Shown here piece after piece: positions 17,031 through 25,928 of a DNA stretch of 64,000 bases. Made by a program: the position numbers and the translations under genes. The stretch is from Bacteroidota bacterium. GTDB taxonomy: Bacteria > Bacteroidota > Bacteroidia > Bacteroidales > FEN-979. Positions within the stretch are counted from its first letter, which is position 1. Every line of letters begins with the position of its first letter. The DNA lies in the NCBI GenBank assembly GCA_026391805.1, contig JAPLDJ010000016.1:1-64000 (forward strand). The letters are read 5' to 3'. The notes beneath the pieces were generated by a model. It was not told the DNA's origin. It did not search any database and saw nothing but the letters and a program-made list of their open reading frames with translations.

Positions 17031-18083
17031 TTACCTTTTCACATACTGGTTTTCATAATATTTCTGGTAGTCACCGGAGGTGATGTTATTCATCCATTCC
17101 TCATTTTCCAGGTACCAGTCGACCGTTTTGTCAAGTCCTTCCTCGAACTGCAGGGAAGGTTTCCATCCCAGTTCATGCTGAATTTTCGTCGAATCGATGG
17201 CATAACGAAGGTCGTGGCCTGCACGGTCTTTCACATATGTGATGAGCTTTTCGGAAGTGCCGTCCGCTCGTCCAAGCTTCCGGTCCATGATCTTACAAAG
17301 CAAAAGGATAAGGCTGATGTTGGTCCATTCGTTGTTTCCGCCAATGTTGTATGTCTCCCCGTTCTTTCCTTCATGAAAAATGAGATCGATGGCGTTGGCA
17401 TGGTCTTCAACAAAAAGCCAGTCGCGGATGTTCTCTCCCTTTCCGTAGATCGGTATCGGCTTGTTGTTCCTGATGTTGTTTATGGAAAGTGGGATCAGCT
17501 TTTCGGGAAACTGGAAAGGACCATAATTGTTGGAGCAGTTGGAGATCACAACCGGCAGCTTGTAGGTGTGGAAATAGGCCCTGACAAGGTGATCGGAGCT
17601 GGCTTTTGAAGCCGAATAGGGACTTCGCGGATCATACGCCGTGGTCTCCAGGAAGGTTCCGGTTTCTCCAAGTGAACCATAAACTTCATCGGTCGAGATG
17701 TGGTAAAAGCGTTTGTCTTCCATCTTATCCTGCCATGCGATCCTTGCGGCATTCAGCAGGTTGACGGTTCCAATGATGTTTGTGAAGATGAATTCCATCG
17801 GGTTGCTGATGGAACGGTCGACATGCGATTCTGCCGCAAGGTGGATCACACTTTCTACATTATTTTCACGGAAGATCTGGTTCATCCGCTCGGCGTCAAC
17901 GATATCAGCTTTTATGAAGCCGTAATTGGGTTCGTTTTCGATGTCCCGGAGGTTGGCCAGGTTCCCGGCATAGGTAAGTTTATCCAGATTCAGTATTTTA
18001 TACTGCGGATATTTCTTTACGAACCTTCTTACCACATGCGAGCCGATAAATCCTGCTCCTCCTGTTATCAATATCGTTTTCAT
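17031..18083 (-). CDS. rfbB: dTDP-glucose 4,6-dehydratase
   Basis: This extended short-chain dehydrogenase makes dTDP-4-keto-6-deoxyglucose, a precursor of rhamnose and other deoxysugars. It has the Rossmann motif GGAGFIG near the start, the catalytic triad Thr131-Asp132-Glu133 (STDEVYG) and Tyr156/Lys160 (YSASK). The length of 350 residues is typical. The frame opens five codons earlier with TTG, but MKTILITGGAGFIG is the usual start. The rest of the rhamnose pathway (rfbA, C, D) is not in the window. It is the last gene of the sugar cluster, separated from galE by a repeat-filled gap. Confidence 0.95.
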   Translation of the reverse strand: MKTILITGGAGFIGSHVVRRFVKKYPQYKILNLDKLTYAGNLANLRDIENEPNYGFIKADIVDAERMNQIFRENNVESVIHLAAESHVDRSISNPMEFIFTNIIGTVNLLNAARIAWQDKMEDKRFYHISTDEVYGSLGETGTFLETTAYDPRSPYSASKASSDHLVRAYFHTYKLPVVISNCSNNYGPFQFPEKLIPLSINNIRNNKPIPIYGKGENIRDWLFVEDHANAIDLIFHEGKNGETYNIGGNNEWTNISLILLLCKIMDRKLGRADGTSEKLITYVKDRAGHDLRYAIDSTKIQHELGWKPSLQFEEGLDKTVDWYLENEEWMNNITSGDYQKYYENQYVKR

Positions 18084-18117
18084 CTTTCTGTTTTTCAATT
18101 TTCAACCTTCTGTTATT

Positions 18118-18270
18118 TACCACAGATTACACAGATTACACAGAAATCTTTCATCCTATTTGTCATTGCGAGTCCCGATTTCATCGGGACGAAGCAATCC
18201 CCTTCAATCATTGTTCACCCTTGTCATTGCGAGGAGCAAAGCGACGAAGCAACCTCAGTCCTCAGTCTTT
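18118..18270. repeat. Cluster of intergenic repeats between galE and rfbB
   Basis: The gap contains ACAGATTACACAGATTACACAG (18123-18144). Two copies follow of a repeat with the core GTCATTGCGAG...ACGAAGCAA (18161-18199 and 18221-18252); the first carries a small internal palindrome (GTCCCGATTTCATCGGGAC). A CCTCAGTCCTCAGTC word then touches the galE stop. The GTCATTGCGAG repeat resembles dispersed palindromic elements seen in many bacterial genomes. Confidence 0.7.
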
Positions 18271-19293
18271 CTACCAGCTGGCTAACTTCTTCTCCCAATT
18301 CCACGCCGACAATGTCATCTCATCCAGTCCGCGGCCGGCTTTCCAGCCAAGGACACGGTTGGCGTATTCCGTATCGGCCCAGACTTTTTCCACATCACCG
18401 GGCCGGCGGGCCATGACTTTATAAGCAAGTTTCAGTTTCGATGTTCTTTCAAATGATTTTATCACATCAAACACCGAATAGCCGGTTCCGGTCCCAAGGT
18501 TAAAGATCTCGATCCTGCTTTGATTATTCTCTTCAAGCATCCTTTCAATAGAGATCACATGCGCCTGTGCGAGGTCGACCACGTGGATGTAATCCCGTAT
18601 GGGCGTACCGTCGGGCGTCTTGTAATCGTCTCCCCAAACATTCAGGAACTCCCTCTTCCCGATGGCCGTTTGCGTGATATAAGGCATCAGGTTGCTGGGA
18701 ACGCCAAGGGGGAGTTCACCGATCAGCGCTGATTCATGTGCGCCTATGGGGTTGAAATACCTCAGAATGATGCATTGCAGGGGCGTAACTGCGCTGGTGT
18801 CGGTGATGATCTCTTCAGAGATTTGTTTGGTGTTTCCGTATGGAGAGGCAGCTGTCTGCACCGGCGCTGTTTCCTTCACGGGAAGCTCTTCCGGCTGTCC
18901 GTAAACCGTGCAGGAGGAAGAAAAGACGATATTCCTGATCCCGTGTGCATGCATTCCCATCAGGATGTTCAACAGGGATCCGACGTTGTTCCGGTAATAT
19001 TTAAGGGGATCTGCCACCGATTCACCAACGGCCTTGAAGGCTGCAAAATGAACCAAGGCCCTGATATCCGGATGACGATTGAAAAGGTCCAGCGCGGGTT
19101 CCTGATCGGCGAGGTCAACTTTCTCGAACAGGGGACGGATTCCGGTGATGGCTGCAATGTTATCCAGGACATCGATCGACGAATTGGAAAGGTTATCAGC
19201 CACGATGACCTCGAATCCTTTTTGCTGCAGTTCAACAACCGTATGCGACCCGATGTATCCTGTTCCGCCGGTGACTAGGATCTTTTTGCTCAT
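18271..19293 (-). CDS. galE: UDP-glucose 4-epimerase
   Basis: GalE interconverts UDP-glucose and UDP-galactose (or the N-acetyl forms). The 340-residue protein has GGTGYIG at the N-terminus for NAD, the serine stretch SSSCTVYG, and the catalytic pair Tyr152/Lys156 (PYGNTK). The HxAAxKxVGES segment (HFAAFKAVGES) is typical of the family. It starts 13 bases after wbpB, suggesting it is part of that surface-sugar operon rather than of a galactose-use operon. Confidence 0.95.
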   Translation of the reverse strand: MSKKILVTGGTGYIGSHTVVELQQKGFEVIVADNLSNSSIDVLDNIAAITGIRPLFEKVDLADQEPALDLFNRHPDIRALVHFAAFKAVGESVADPLKYYRNNVGSLLNILMGMHAHGIRNIVFSSSCTVYGQPEELPVKETAPVQTAASPYGNTKQISEEIITDTSAVTPLQCIILRYFNPIGAHESALIGELPLGVPSNLMPYITQTAIGKREFLNVWGDDYKTPDGTPIRDYIHVVDLAQAHVISIERMLEENNQSRIEIFNLGTGTGYSVFDVIKSFERTSKLKLAYKVMARRPGDVEKVWADTEYANRVLGWKAGRGLDEMTLSAWNWEKKLASW

Positions 19294-19306
19294 TTCATGT
19301 TGATTA

Positions 19307-20296
19307 TTAAACCGAGATCTTCTTTAAGAACGGATGATAATCGCCTTTTATTCCGACCGGGGTTGCAGCCCTGATCTCATGTGCAATCTCTACACTGGGC
19401 TTTGCATCCTTCATACCAAACCCTTTTCCTGCCAGGATCTGGCGGTAACTCTCGGTATGAAGATCGGCAAAACCCTCGCTGAATTCAACTTCTTCCCCCT
19501 CAACTGAAAGGACACGGTAGGTCCGTTTGTCCTTCGCTTTTATCTCATCAGGGATATCTCCGTAGTCAAGGCTCAAAAACCATCGTACATTGGCTCGTTG
19601 CAACCGGAGATAGCCGGCGGCTTTATCAGGTCTCATCAGATGGACGGTGTTTTCTTTCATCTCCCCGAAAATCCATGTCAGCAGATCGAAAAAATGGATC
19701 CCGATATTTGTGGCAATGCCGCCCGATTTTTCCATATTGCCTTTCCAGGACCGGTAATACCAGTTCCCCCGGCATGTGATATAGGTGAGATCGACGTTAT
19801 AGACCTTGTCAGCAGGGCCTGAAAGAATCTTCTCGCGCAGGGCCATGATCACCGGGTGAAGCCTGACCTGCAGGATGGTATAGACCCGTTTCCCTGTTTC
19901 CTTTTCAATTTCGTGCAGGGCTTCGAGATTCCAGGGATTCAGCACGATCGGTTTTTCACAGATGGCTGTTGATTCATTTCGCAATGCGAGACGGATGTGT
20001 GAATCGTGCATGTAGTTCGGGGAACAGATGCTGACGTAATCGACTTTATGGTGTCCCTCCGCTCCATCGGAATCGGCAATGCGCCGCAATTTATCAAGAT
20101 GGCGGTCGAACCTTTCCGGTTCGATGAAAAATTCGGCCCGCGGAAAATAGCTGTCGATGATCCCCATGCCATCATAGGGATCCAGCGCAGCCACAAGGGT
20201 ATTTCCCGTGTCCCTGATGGCCTTCATGTGCCGTGGCGCAATATAGCCTGCTGCGCCGATCAGGGCAAAATTGAGTGGAGTAACTGGTTTTTCCAT
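19307..20296 (-). CDS. wbpB: UDP-N-acetylglucosaminuronate 3-dehydrogenase, WbpB/WlbA type
   Basis: The protein is a Gfo/Idh/MocA-family oxidoreductase of 329 residues. It has an N-terminal NAD-binding segment (IGAAGYIAPRHM) and the CEKPI motif that carries the family's catalytic lysine. Together with the next two genes upstream it matches the WbpB-WbpD-WbpE set that oxidises, aminates and acetylates C3 of UDP-GlcNAcA to make UDP-GlcNAc(3NAc)A. The gene lies two bases after wbpD. WbpA, which makes the UDP-GlcNAcA substrate, is not in the window. Confidence 0.88.
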   Translation of the reverse strand: MEKPVTPLNFALIGAAGYIAPRHMKAIRDTGNTLVAALDPYDGMGIIDSYFPRAEFFIEPERFDRHLDKLRRIADSDGAEGHHKVDYVSICSPNYMHDSHIRLALRNESTAICEKPIVLNPWNLEALHEIEKETGKRVYTILQVRLHPVIMALREKILSGPADKVYNVDLTYITCRGNWYYRSWKGNMEKSGGIATNIGIHFFDLLTWIFGEMKENTVHLMRPDKAAGYLRLQRANVRWFLSLDYGDIPDEIKAKDKRTYRVLSVEGEEVEFSEGFADLHTESYRQILAGKGFGMKDAKPSVEIAHEIRAATPVGIKGDYHPFLKKISV

Positions 20297-20298
20297 GG

Positions 20299-20877
20299 TT
20301 ATAATTGCCGCTTACTGACTTTCCCGTCAATGAGCTGATAAATTTCATGACTTTCCGGACATTCTGCAATTCCGTCTGTAAATTCAAGCCGGTGACCGTA
20401 TTCGCTCATATAGGATACATGTCGTCCCGGGTTCCCGACGACGAGTGCATAGGGCGGAACATTCTTTGTCACCACGGCTCCTGCGCCGATAAAGGCATAT
20501 TCACCGATCTCATTCCCGCATACGATCGTTGCATTGGCGCCGATCGAAGCGCCTTTCTTCACCAGCGTCCGTGCATACTGCTCCTTGCGGATGATGTGGC
20601 TGCGGGGATTGATGATGTTGGTAAAGACCATCGACGGTCCCAGGAAAACATCGTCTTCGCAAACCACTCCGGTGTATATGGAAACATTGTTCTGAACCTT
20701 GACATTCCGGCCCAGCACCACCTCCGGCGAAACAACCACATTCTGACCGATGTTGCAATTCTCCCCGATGGTGCAACGACTCATGATGTGTGAAAAATGC
20801 CAGATCTTGGTGCCTTTTCCTATGCTGCACCCTTCGTCGATAATGGCGGTTTCGTGTGCAAAATATTCTTTCTCCAT
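20299..20877 (-). CDS. wbpD: UDP-2-acetamido-3-amino-glucuronate N-acetyltransferase, WbpD/WlbB type
   Basis: The 192-residue protein is a left-handed beta-helix acyltransferase: hexapeptide repeats of the form [LIV]-G-x-N-x-x-[IV] run through most of it (for example [20 protein letters not shown]). The opening [26 protein letters not shown] pattern, here at residues 6-31, is typical of WbpD/WlbB. It uses acetyl-CoA to acetylate the 3-amino group made by WbpE. It sits between wbpE and wbpB with gaps of 2-3 bases. Confidence 0.9.
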   Translation of the reverse strand: MEKEYFAHETAIIDEGCSIGKGTKIWHFSHIMSRCTIGENCNIGQNVVVSPEVVLGRNVKVQNNVSIYTGVVCEDDVFLGPSMVFTNIINPRSHIIRKEQYARTLVKKGASIGANATIVCGNEIGEYAFIGAGAVVTKNVPPYALVVGNPGRHVSYMSEYGHRLEFTDGIAECPESHEIYQLIDGKVSKRQL

Positions 20878-20880
20878 GTG

Positions 20881-22011
20881 TCAGCCGTTTACAAATTCAA
20901 GGACGGAAGTTACAATGTGGTTCAGTTGTTCATCATCCAGTTCGGTATGCATCGGCAGTGAAAATACCGTTTCCGAAAGGGCTTCCGTGACCGGGAAATC
21001 ACCGGGCTTATAGCGCGGATCGATGTAAGCCTTCTGCATGTGGAGCGGAACCGGGTAATAGATCATGGCCGGGATTTCTTTGGAGGACAAATGGTCGATC
21101 AGTCCTTTCCGGTCAAGATTGTTTGTTACAACTGTATACTGGTGAAATACATGGGTTGATTTGGCATACCGGACCGGGGTTTTCAGCTTCGGGTTACCGG
21201 CAAAGGCCTTGTCATAGAAATCGGCTGCGGCCCTGCGTCTGGCAGCATATTCATCGAGGTGGCCCAGCTTGACATTAAGGATAGCCGCCTGGATGCTGTC
21301 GAGGCGGGAGTTCACCCCGATGATGTCATGGTAATAACGAACAACCATCCCGTGGTTTACGATCACCCGCAACTGTTTGGCAAGTTCATCGTCGTTGGTG
21401 AAGATGGCTCCGCCGTCACCGTAACAGCCGAGGTTCTTTGACGGGAAGAAGGAGGTGCAGCCGATGTGGCCGATCGTTCCGCCTTTTTTCCCGGACCCGT
21501 CGTTGAAGATATAATCCGAGCCGATGGCCTGGCAGTTGTCTTCGATCACGTAGAGGCTATGCTTTTCAGCCAGCACCATGATTTCTTCCATCGGCGCACA
21601 TTGTCCAAACAGGTGCACCGGCACGATGGCCTTTGTTTTCGGGGTTATGGCTTTTTCAATGGCTTTCAGATCAATGTTGAAGGTGCCGGGATCCACATCA
21701 ACCAATACCGGCGTCAGCTGCAGAAGTGCAATGACCTCTGCGGTTGCGATAAAGGTGAAGGAAGTGGTAATGACTTCATCGCCGGGCTTAAGGCCCAACG
21801 CCATCATTGAAACCTGTAATGCATCGGTGCCGTTGGCACAGGGGATGACATGTTTTACTCCCAGGTATTTTTCAAGGTTTTCCTGGAACGTTTTTACTGC
21901 GGGTCCGTTGATAAATGCACAGGAATCAATGACATCCTGAATACCTTTATCAATCTCGGGTTTGATGTGAAGGTACTGACTTTGCAAGTCGACCATCTGG
22001 ATCTTCTTCAT
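20881..22011 (-). CDS. wbpE: UDP-2-acetamido-2-deoxy-3-oxo-glucuronate aminotransferase, WbpE/WlbC type
   Basis: This PLP enzyme of the DegT/DnrJ/EryC1/StrS family (376 residues) has the PLP lysine at Lys192 in FFPSKNLGCYGDGG and the ANGTDAL and EDNCQA motifs. It transfers an amino group to the 3-keto sugar made by WbpB. It leads the operon wbpE-wbpD-wbpB-galE; a promoter box lies 39 bases upstream. Assignment to WbpE rather than another sugar aminotransferase rests on the company of wbpD and wbpB. Confidence 0.9.
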   Translation of the reverse strand: MKKIQMVDLQSQYLHIKPEIDKGIQDVIDSCAFINGPAVKTFQENLEKYLGVKHVIPCANGTDALQVSMMALGLKPGDEVITTSFTFIATAEVIALLQLTPVLVDVDPGTFNIDLKAIEKAITPKTKAIVPVHLFGQCAPMEEIMVLAEKHSLYVIEDNCQAIGSDYIFNDGSGKKGGTIGHIGCTSFFPSKNLGCYGDGGAIFTNDDELAKQLRVIVNHGMVVRYYHDIIGVNSRLDSIQAAILNVKLGHLDEYAARRRAAADFYDKAFAGNPKLKTPVRYAKSTHVFHQYTVVTNNLDRKGLIDHLSSKEIPAMIYYPVPLHMQKAYIDPRYKPGDFPVTEALSETVFSLPMHTELDDEQLNHIVTSVLEFVNG

Positions 22012-22049
22012 CCGTGAAATTGAATTTGGTTTGTATGATTTATTTCCTG

Positions 22050-22057
22050 CAAAGATA
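22050..22057 (-). promoter_or_regulatory. -7 box of the wbpE operon
   Basis: On the minus strand the sequence is TATCTTTG, a full match to TAnnTTTG, 39 bases before the wbpE start. It separates this operon from buk, which ends 72 bases upstream of it. Confidence 0.6.
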
Positions 22058-22129
22058 GGGAAAAAGAAGATTCAATGCAGGAAGGCAGGAAGGCTGAATG
22101 CGGGAATGAAAAAAATCGTAAACTGTAAA

Positions 22130-23206
22130 TTATTTATACTCCTTTGGCTCAAGTTCGCCTTTGATCAGGAGAAGACCATTCATGGCGAGGGCACGCATTT
22201 CGTCTTCACCGGGGAAAACGTGGACGGGTGCAAGTTTACTGACGTGGTCCTGGATGAAGGCAACGAATTTTTTATCATAAGCAATTCCGCCGGTGATCAG
22301 GATCGCATCGGCCTCGCACTTGAGGACGACGAACATTTCACCCACGCATTTTGCGACCTGGTAAGCCATAGCATCATAAATCATTTTGGCGTTCAGATCC
22401 CCGGCGTCGATCATTTTTTCGACCTCTTCAGCATTGTTGGTTCCGAGGTAAGCCACAAGCCCGCCTTCCCCTTTATTCATTGCAAGGACTTCCTTCAGTG
22501 AATATTTTCCGCTGAAGCAGAGCCGGATCAGCGATCCGACCGGCAGGGTACCGCTTCGTTCAGGCGTAAAGGGACCTTCGCCGTCAAGTCCCTGGTTTAC
22601 ATCAATGACCCTTCCTTTCCTGTGGGCACCAACCGTAATGCCTCCACCAAGGTGGACCACGATGAGGTTGAGCTCCTCATATTTTTTCTGGTTGGCCCGC
22701 GCATATTCCCTTGCAACGGCTTTCTGGTTCAGTGCATGAAAGATCGATAGCCGTTCAAACAGCGGGTGACCGGAGATACGGGCGATGTCTTCCAGTTCAT
22801 CAACCACGATGGGATCCGCGATGTATGCTTTTGCATCCGGAAGTTCGAGGGCGATGTCATGAGCGATCAGTCCGCCCAGGTTGCTGGCATGTTCTCCGCG
22901 TGTGCTGTCCTGCAGATCGCGGAGCATCAGTTCGTTTACCTCATATACGCCTGAAGGTATTGGTTTCAGCAATCCTCCACGACCCATAACGGCCCGTACT
23001 TCTTCGAGGCTGATATCGGCCTCGCTGAACTGCTTCAGGATGATCTCTTTCCGGTAACGGAACTGATCTGAAATTCTCGGAAAAGGTGCAAGTTCCTCGG
23101 TGGTATGCTTGATATTTTTCAGGAATATCGGTTCCGTTTCCTGGTAAACAGCGATCTTGGTAGAGGTAGAGCCCGGGTTTATTGCAACAATTCTGACTTC
23201 CTTCAT
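22130..23206 (-). CDS. buk: Butyrate kinase
   Basis: The 358-residue acetokinase-family enzyme makes ATP from butyryl phosphate (or a branched acyl phosphate). It has the N-terminal phosphate loop NPGSTSTKIAVY, the mid-protein LGGGITVGAHRKGRVID and the C-terminal ITGGIAYDKKF segment. It is the last gene of a ptb-permease-buk operon and follows the permease by 19 bases. The acyl chain preference cannot be read from the sequence; isobutyrate and other branched acids are possible. Confidence 0.94.
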   Translation of the reverse strand: MKEVRIVAINPGSTSTKIAVYQETEPIFLKNIKHTTEELAPFPRISDQFRYRKEIILKQFSEADISLEEVRAVMGRGGLLKPIPSGVYEVNELMLRDLQDSTRGEHASNLGGLIAHDIALELPDAKAYIADPIVVDELEDIARISGHPLFERLSIFHALNQKAVAREYARANQKKYEELNLIVVHLGGGITVGAHRKGRVIDVNQGLDGEGPFTPERSGTLPVGSLIRLCFSGKYSLKEVLAMNKGEGGLVAYLGTNNAEEVEKMIDAGDLNAKMIYDAMAYQVAKCVGEMFVVLKCEADAILITGGIAYDKKFVAFIQDHVSKLAPVHVFPGEDEMRALAMNGLLLIKGELEPKEYK

Positions 23207-23225
23207 GACCGTAGTAAGATGATAA

Positions 23226-24764
23226 TTATTTTGAGGTGGGCCCGGTCTTTCTCAGCATACTATGCCGGATCCCGTAAGTAAAATAGATGATAAACCCAAG
23301 GGCCATCCAGATCAAAAGACGCAGCCAGGTCTCAAAAGGCAAAGAAGCCATTTGCACAAAGCAAATCACCGCACCCAGGATCGGAATCAGGGGAACAAAT
23401 GGTGTCCGGAAAGGCCGTTCCAGTTCCGGTCTTTTTTTGCGCAGGAGAATAATGCTCAGGCAAACGATCACAAAGGCGAGCAGGGTTCCGATGGAAACAA
23501 GCTCTCCAAGGATGCTGATGGGGAGGATCCCGGCCAGTATGATGGCGACAAAACCGGTAAGCAGCGAACTTATATAGGGCGTCTTGAATTTCGGATGAAC
23601 CTTTGAGAAAACAGGAGGCAGAAGTCCGTCCCTGGACATGGAATAGAAAATCCTCGGCTGTCCCATCAGCAATACCAGGATCACTGAACTCAGTCCTGCA
23701 ATCGCAGCAATCTTTACAATCGGCCGTAACCAGAACATTCCTGGTCCCATTGCATTCACCCCCACGGCCACCGGATCCGCCACATTCAGGGTGGTATAGC
23801 TTACAATCCCGGTAAGCACAAGAGCAACCAGGATGTATAAAACCGTGGAAATGCTTAACGATCCGAGGATCCCGATCGGCATATGCTTCTGCGGATTTTT
23901 TGCCTCCTGCGCCGCCGTGGAAACCGCATCAAACCCAATATAGGCAAAGAAAATCACCCCCGCTCCCCGCAGAACGCCGCTCCAGCCGAACTGGCCCCAC
24001 GTTCCCGTGTTTTTCGGGATAAAAGGATGCCAGTTGCCGGCTTTGATAAATGCAATTCCAAGCCCGATAAACATAATGATGACCGAGACCTTGGTGATGA
24101 CCATGATGTTGTTAAAATTGGCCGATTCCTTTATGCCAATTACCAGCAACAAGGTCAGCACTGCAACAATGAACATGGCCGGCAGGTTTAGTACAGCAGT
24201 GACATGCGGAAGTGTATTGATGTCGATCCCTTTGGCAGTAAGGTTGGTAATCAGGTTTTTTGTCACCTCCTGCCATCCTACTTCAGGAAGCTGGACGAGT
24301 ACACTTCCGGAGGCAGCTGTAAAAGCGGTCGGAATATGAATTCCAAAATCATTCAGAAAACTTATTACATATCCACCCCAACCCACTGAAACGGTGGAAG
24401 CAGCAAACAGGTATTCCAGGATCAGGTCCCATCCGATGATCCACGCAAGGAATTCTCCAAGGGTGGCATAAGCGTATGTATAAGCGCTTCCGGCGATGGG
24501 TATCATGGAGGCGAATTCAGCATAGCAGAGGCCGGCAAACGCGCATGCCAAGCCTGAAATGATGAAGGAAATTACGATGGCCGGTCCGGCATATTGGGCG
24601 GCTGCCTGCCCTGTCAGAACAAAAATGCCTGCCCCGATGATGGCACCGATTCCGAGGGTGGTCAGGTTTGTGGCCGTCAGCGTTCGTTTAAAACCGTGTG
24701 TGGTATCAGATGCCTGACTCATCAGATCACCCATGGACTTTGTTGAAAACAGCCGGCTTGACAT
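23226..24764 (-). CDS. APC-family amino acid permease
   Basis: The 512-residue transporter has about twelve or more membrane helices and the APC signature GIGAIIGAGIFVLTG near residues 37-51. The N-terminal RLFSTKS pattern is typical of the cationic-amino-acid-transporter-like branch. Its location between ptb and buk suggests that it imports amino acids whose carbon skeletons end up as acyl phosphates for Buk. The substrate is not defined by sequence. Confidence 0.9.
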   Translation of the reverse strand: MSSRLFSTKSMGDLMSQASDTTHGFKRTLTATNLTTLGIGAIIGAGIFVLTGQAAAQYAGPAIVISFIISGLACAFAGLCYAEFASMIPIAGSAYTYAYATLGEFLAWIIGWDLILEYLFAASTVSVGWGGYVISFLNDFGIHIPTAFTAASGSVLVQLPEVGWQEVTKNLITNLTAKGIDINTLPHVTAVLNLPAMFIVAVLTLLLVIGIKESANFNNIMVITKVSVIIMFIGLGIAFIKAGNWHPFIPKNTGTWGQFGWSGVLRGAGVIFFAYIGFDAVSTAAQEAKNPQKHMPIGILGSLSISTVLYILVALVLTGIVSYTTLNVADPVAVGVNAMGPGMFWLRPIVKIAAIAGLSSVILVLLMGQPRIFYSMSRDGLLPPVFSKVHPKFKTPYISSLLTGFVAIILAGILPISILGELVSIGTLLAFVIVCLSIILLRKKRPELERPFRTPFVPLIPILGAVICFVQMASLPFETWLRLLIWMALGFIIYFTYGIRHSMLRKTGPTSK

Positions 24765-24837
24765 AGTATTTCTTGTTAAATAGGGCAGTCCTTAATTTAC
24801 TATTCCCGACTTCCCTGGAAAAAGGGAAAGAAAAAGA

Positions 24838-25764
24838 TCAATTTACAGCAGCGGCAAGAATAATGCTGGCTTGCTTTGATTCCTCCGTGTCGGAACGCGA
24901 AGTCAGGACAATGGGCGCCATGGCACCGAGGATAACAGCAGCAAGTTTTGAATTGGCTGAGAAGCCCCAGCATTTGTAAAGGGCGTTGCCGGCTTCGATA
25001 TCCGGGGCAACGATCAGGTCGGCATCCCCGGCAACATCGCTGACAATCCCTTTATGTTTTGCACTTTCACTGCTGACAATATTATCATAGGCCAGCGGAC
25101 CGTCGATGATGCAATTTTTGATCTGGCCGCGCTGGTTCATTTTGGCGATCAGGGCAGCATCCAGGGTTGCGGGCATCTGGTCGTTGACCATTTCAACAGC
25201 ACACAGCAGTGCGACTTTGGGTTTTGCATAGCCCAGCTTGTTCATGAATTCCACTGAGTTGTTGATGATGGCGATCTTCGTTTTCAGGTCGGGAGCGATC
25301 ACCATGGCGGCATCGGTCAGGCCGATCAGTTTGTGATAGGTCGGGACCTCAAAAATGGCAAAGTGCGACAAAACGTCTGATTTCCTCAGTCCCTGCTCCT
25401 TGTCAAGTACCCCCCTCAGAAAGGTTGCCGTTGTCACATTTCCCTTCATCACGATATCAGCTTCTTTGTCGCGGACAATCTTTACCGCTTTTTTTACTGC
25501 AAGTGTATCGTTTTCTTCGTTGTAAATGACCGAGCCTGCCAGGTCGAGGTTCAGTTTTGAGGCAATCTCTTTTATCTTCTTTTCGTTACCGACAAGGATG
25601 GCCTCTATGATGCCTTTCTTCATTACTGCGCAGACAGCTTCAAGACAGTGCTCATCGTGTGCCACCGCAACGGCAACTTTTTTCTTTCCGGATTTCTTTG
25701 CGAGTTCATCTAAATCGGATAGTTTCGTCAGCCCTGTGATCCCGGCTGTTTCTTTTGTAGTCAT
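24838..25764 (-). CDS. ptb: Phosphate butyryltransferase
   Basis: Ptb converts butyryl-CoA (or a related acyl-CoA) and phosphate to the acyl phosphate used by butyrate kinase. The 308-residue length and the motifs VAVAHDEHCLEAV near the start and the C-terminal VILGAMAPIVLTSRSD fit the phosphate acetyl/butyryl transferase family. It is the first gene of the operon; a well-spaced promoter lies about 65 bases upstream. It is divergent from the tryptophanase gene. Confidence 0.93.
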   Translation of the reverse strand: MTTKETAGITGLTKLSDLDELAKKSGKKKVAVAVAHDEHCLEAVCAVMKKGIIEAILVGNEKKIKEIASKLNLDLAGSVIYNEENDTLAVKKAVKIVRDKEADIVMKGNVTTATFLRGVLDKEQGLRKSDVLSHFAIFEVPTYHKLIGLTDAAMVIAPDLKTKIAIINNSVEFMNKLGYAKPKVALLCAVEMVNDQMPATLDAALIAKMNQRGQIKNCIIDGPLAYDNIVSSESAKHKGIVSDVAGDADLIVAPDIEAGNALYKCWGFSANSKLAAVILGAMAPIVLTSRSDTEESKQASIILAAAVN

Positions 25765-25828
25765 AATGTCAGTCCCTCCTTCAAAAAAATGAATGTATTA
25801 ACTTTCAGAAAGCCTTTCTTTCTGTTAG

Positions 25829-25860
25829 CAAACCTACATGAAATTTGCATAATACACAAA
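25829..25860 (-). promoter_or_regulatory. Promoter of the ptb-permease-buk operon
   Basis: On the minus strand TTTG (25860-25857) is followed after 20 bases by TAGGTTTG (25836-25829). This is the best two-part Bacteroidota promoter seen in the window. Confidence 0.75.
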
Positions 25861-25895
25861 CTCCTGAGAAAAAATCTTTAGTCAAAAAAAATTTC

Positions 25896-25903
25896 TATCT
25901 TTG
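25896..25903 (+). promoter_or_regulatory. -7 box of the tryptophanase gene
   Basis: TATCTTTG lies 25 bases before the ATG at 25929, placed back to back with the ptb promoter. Confidence 0.65.
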
Positions 25904-25928
25904 ACGCGCATTAAACCCTCAAACCAAC

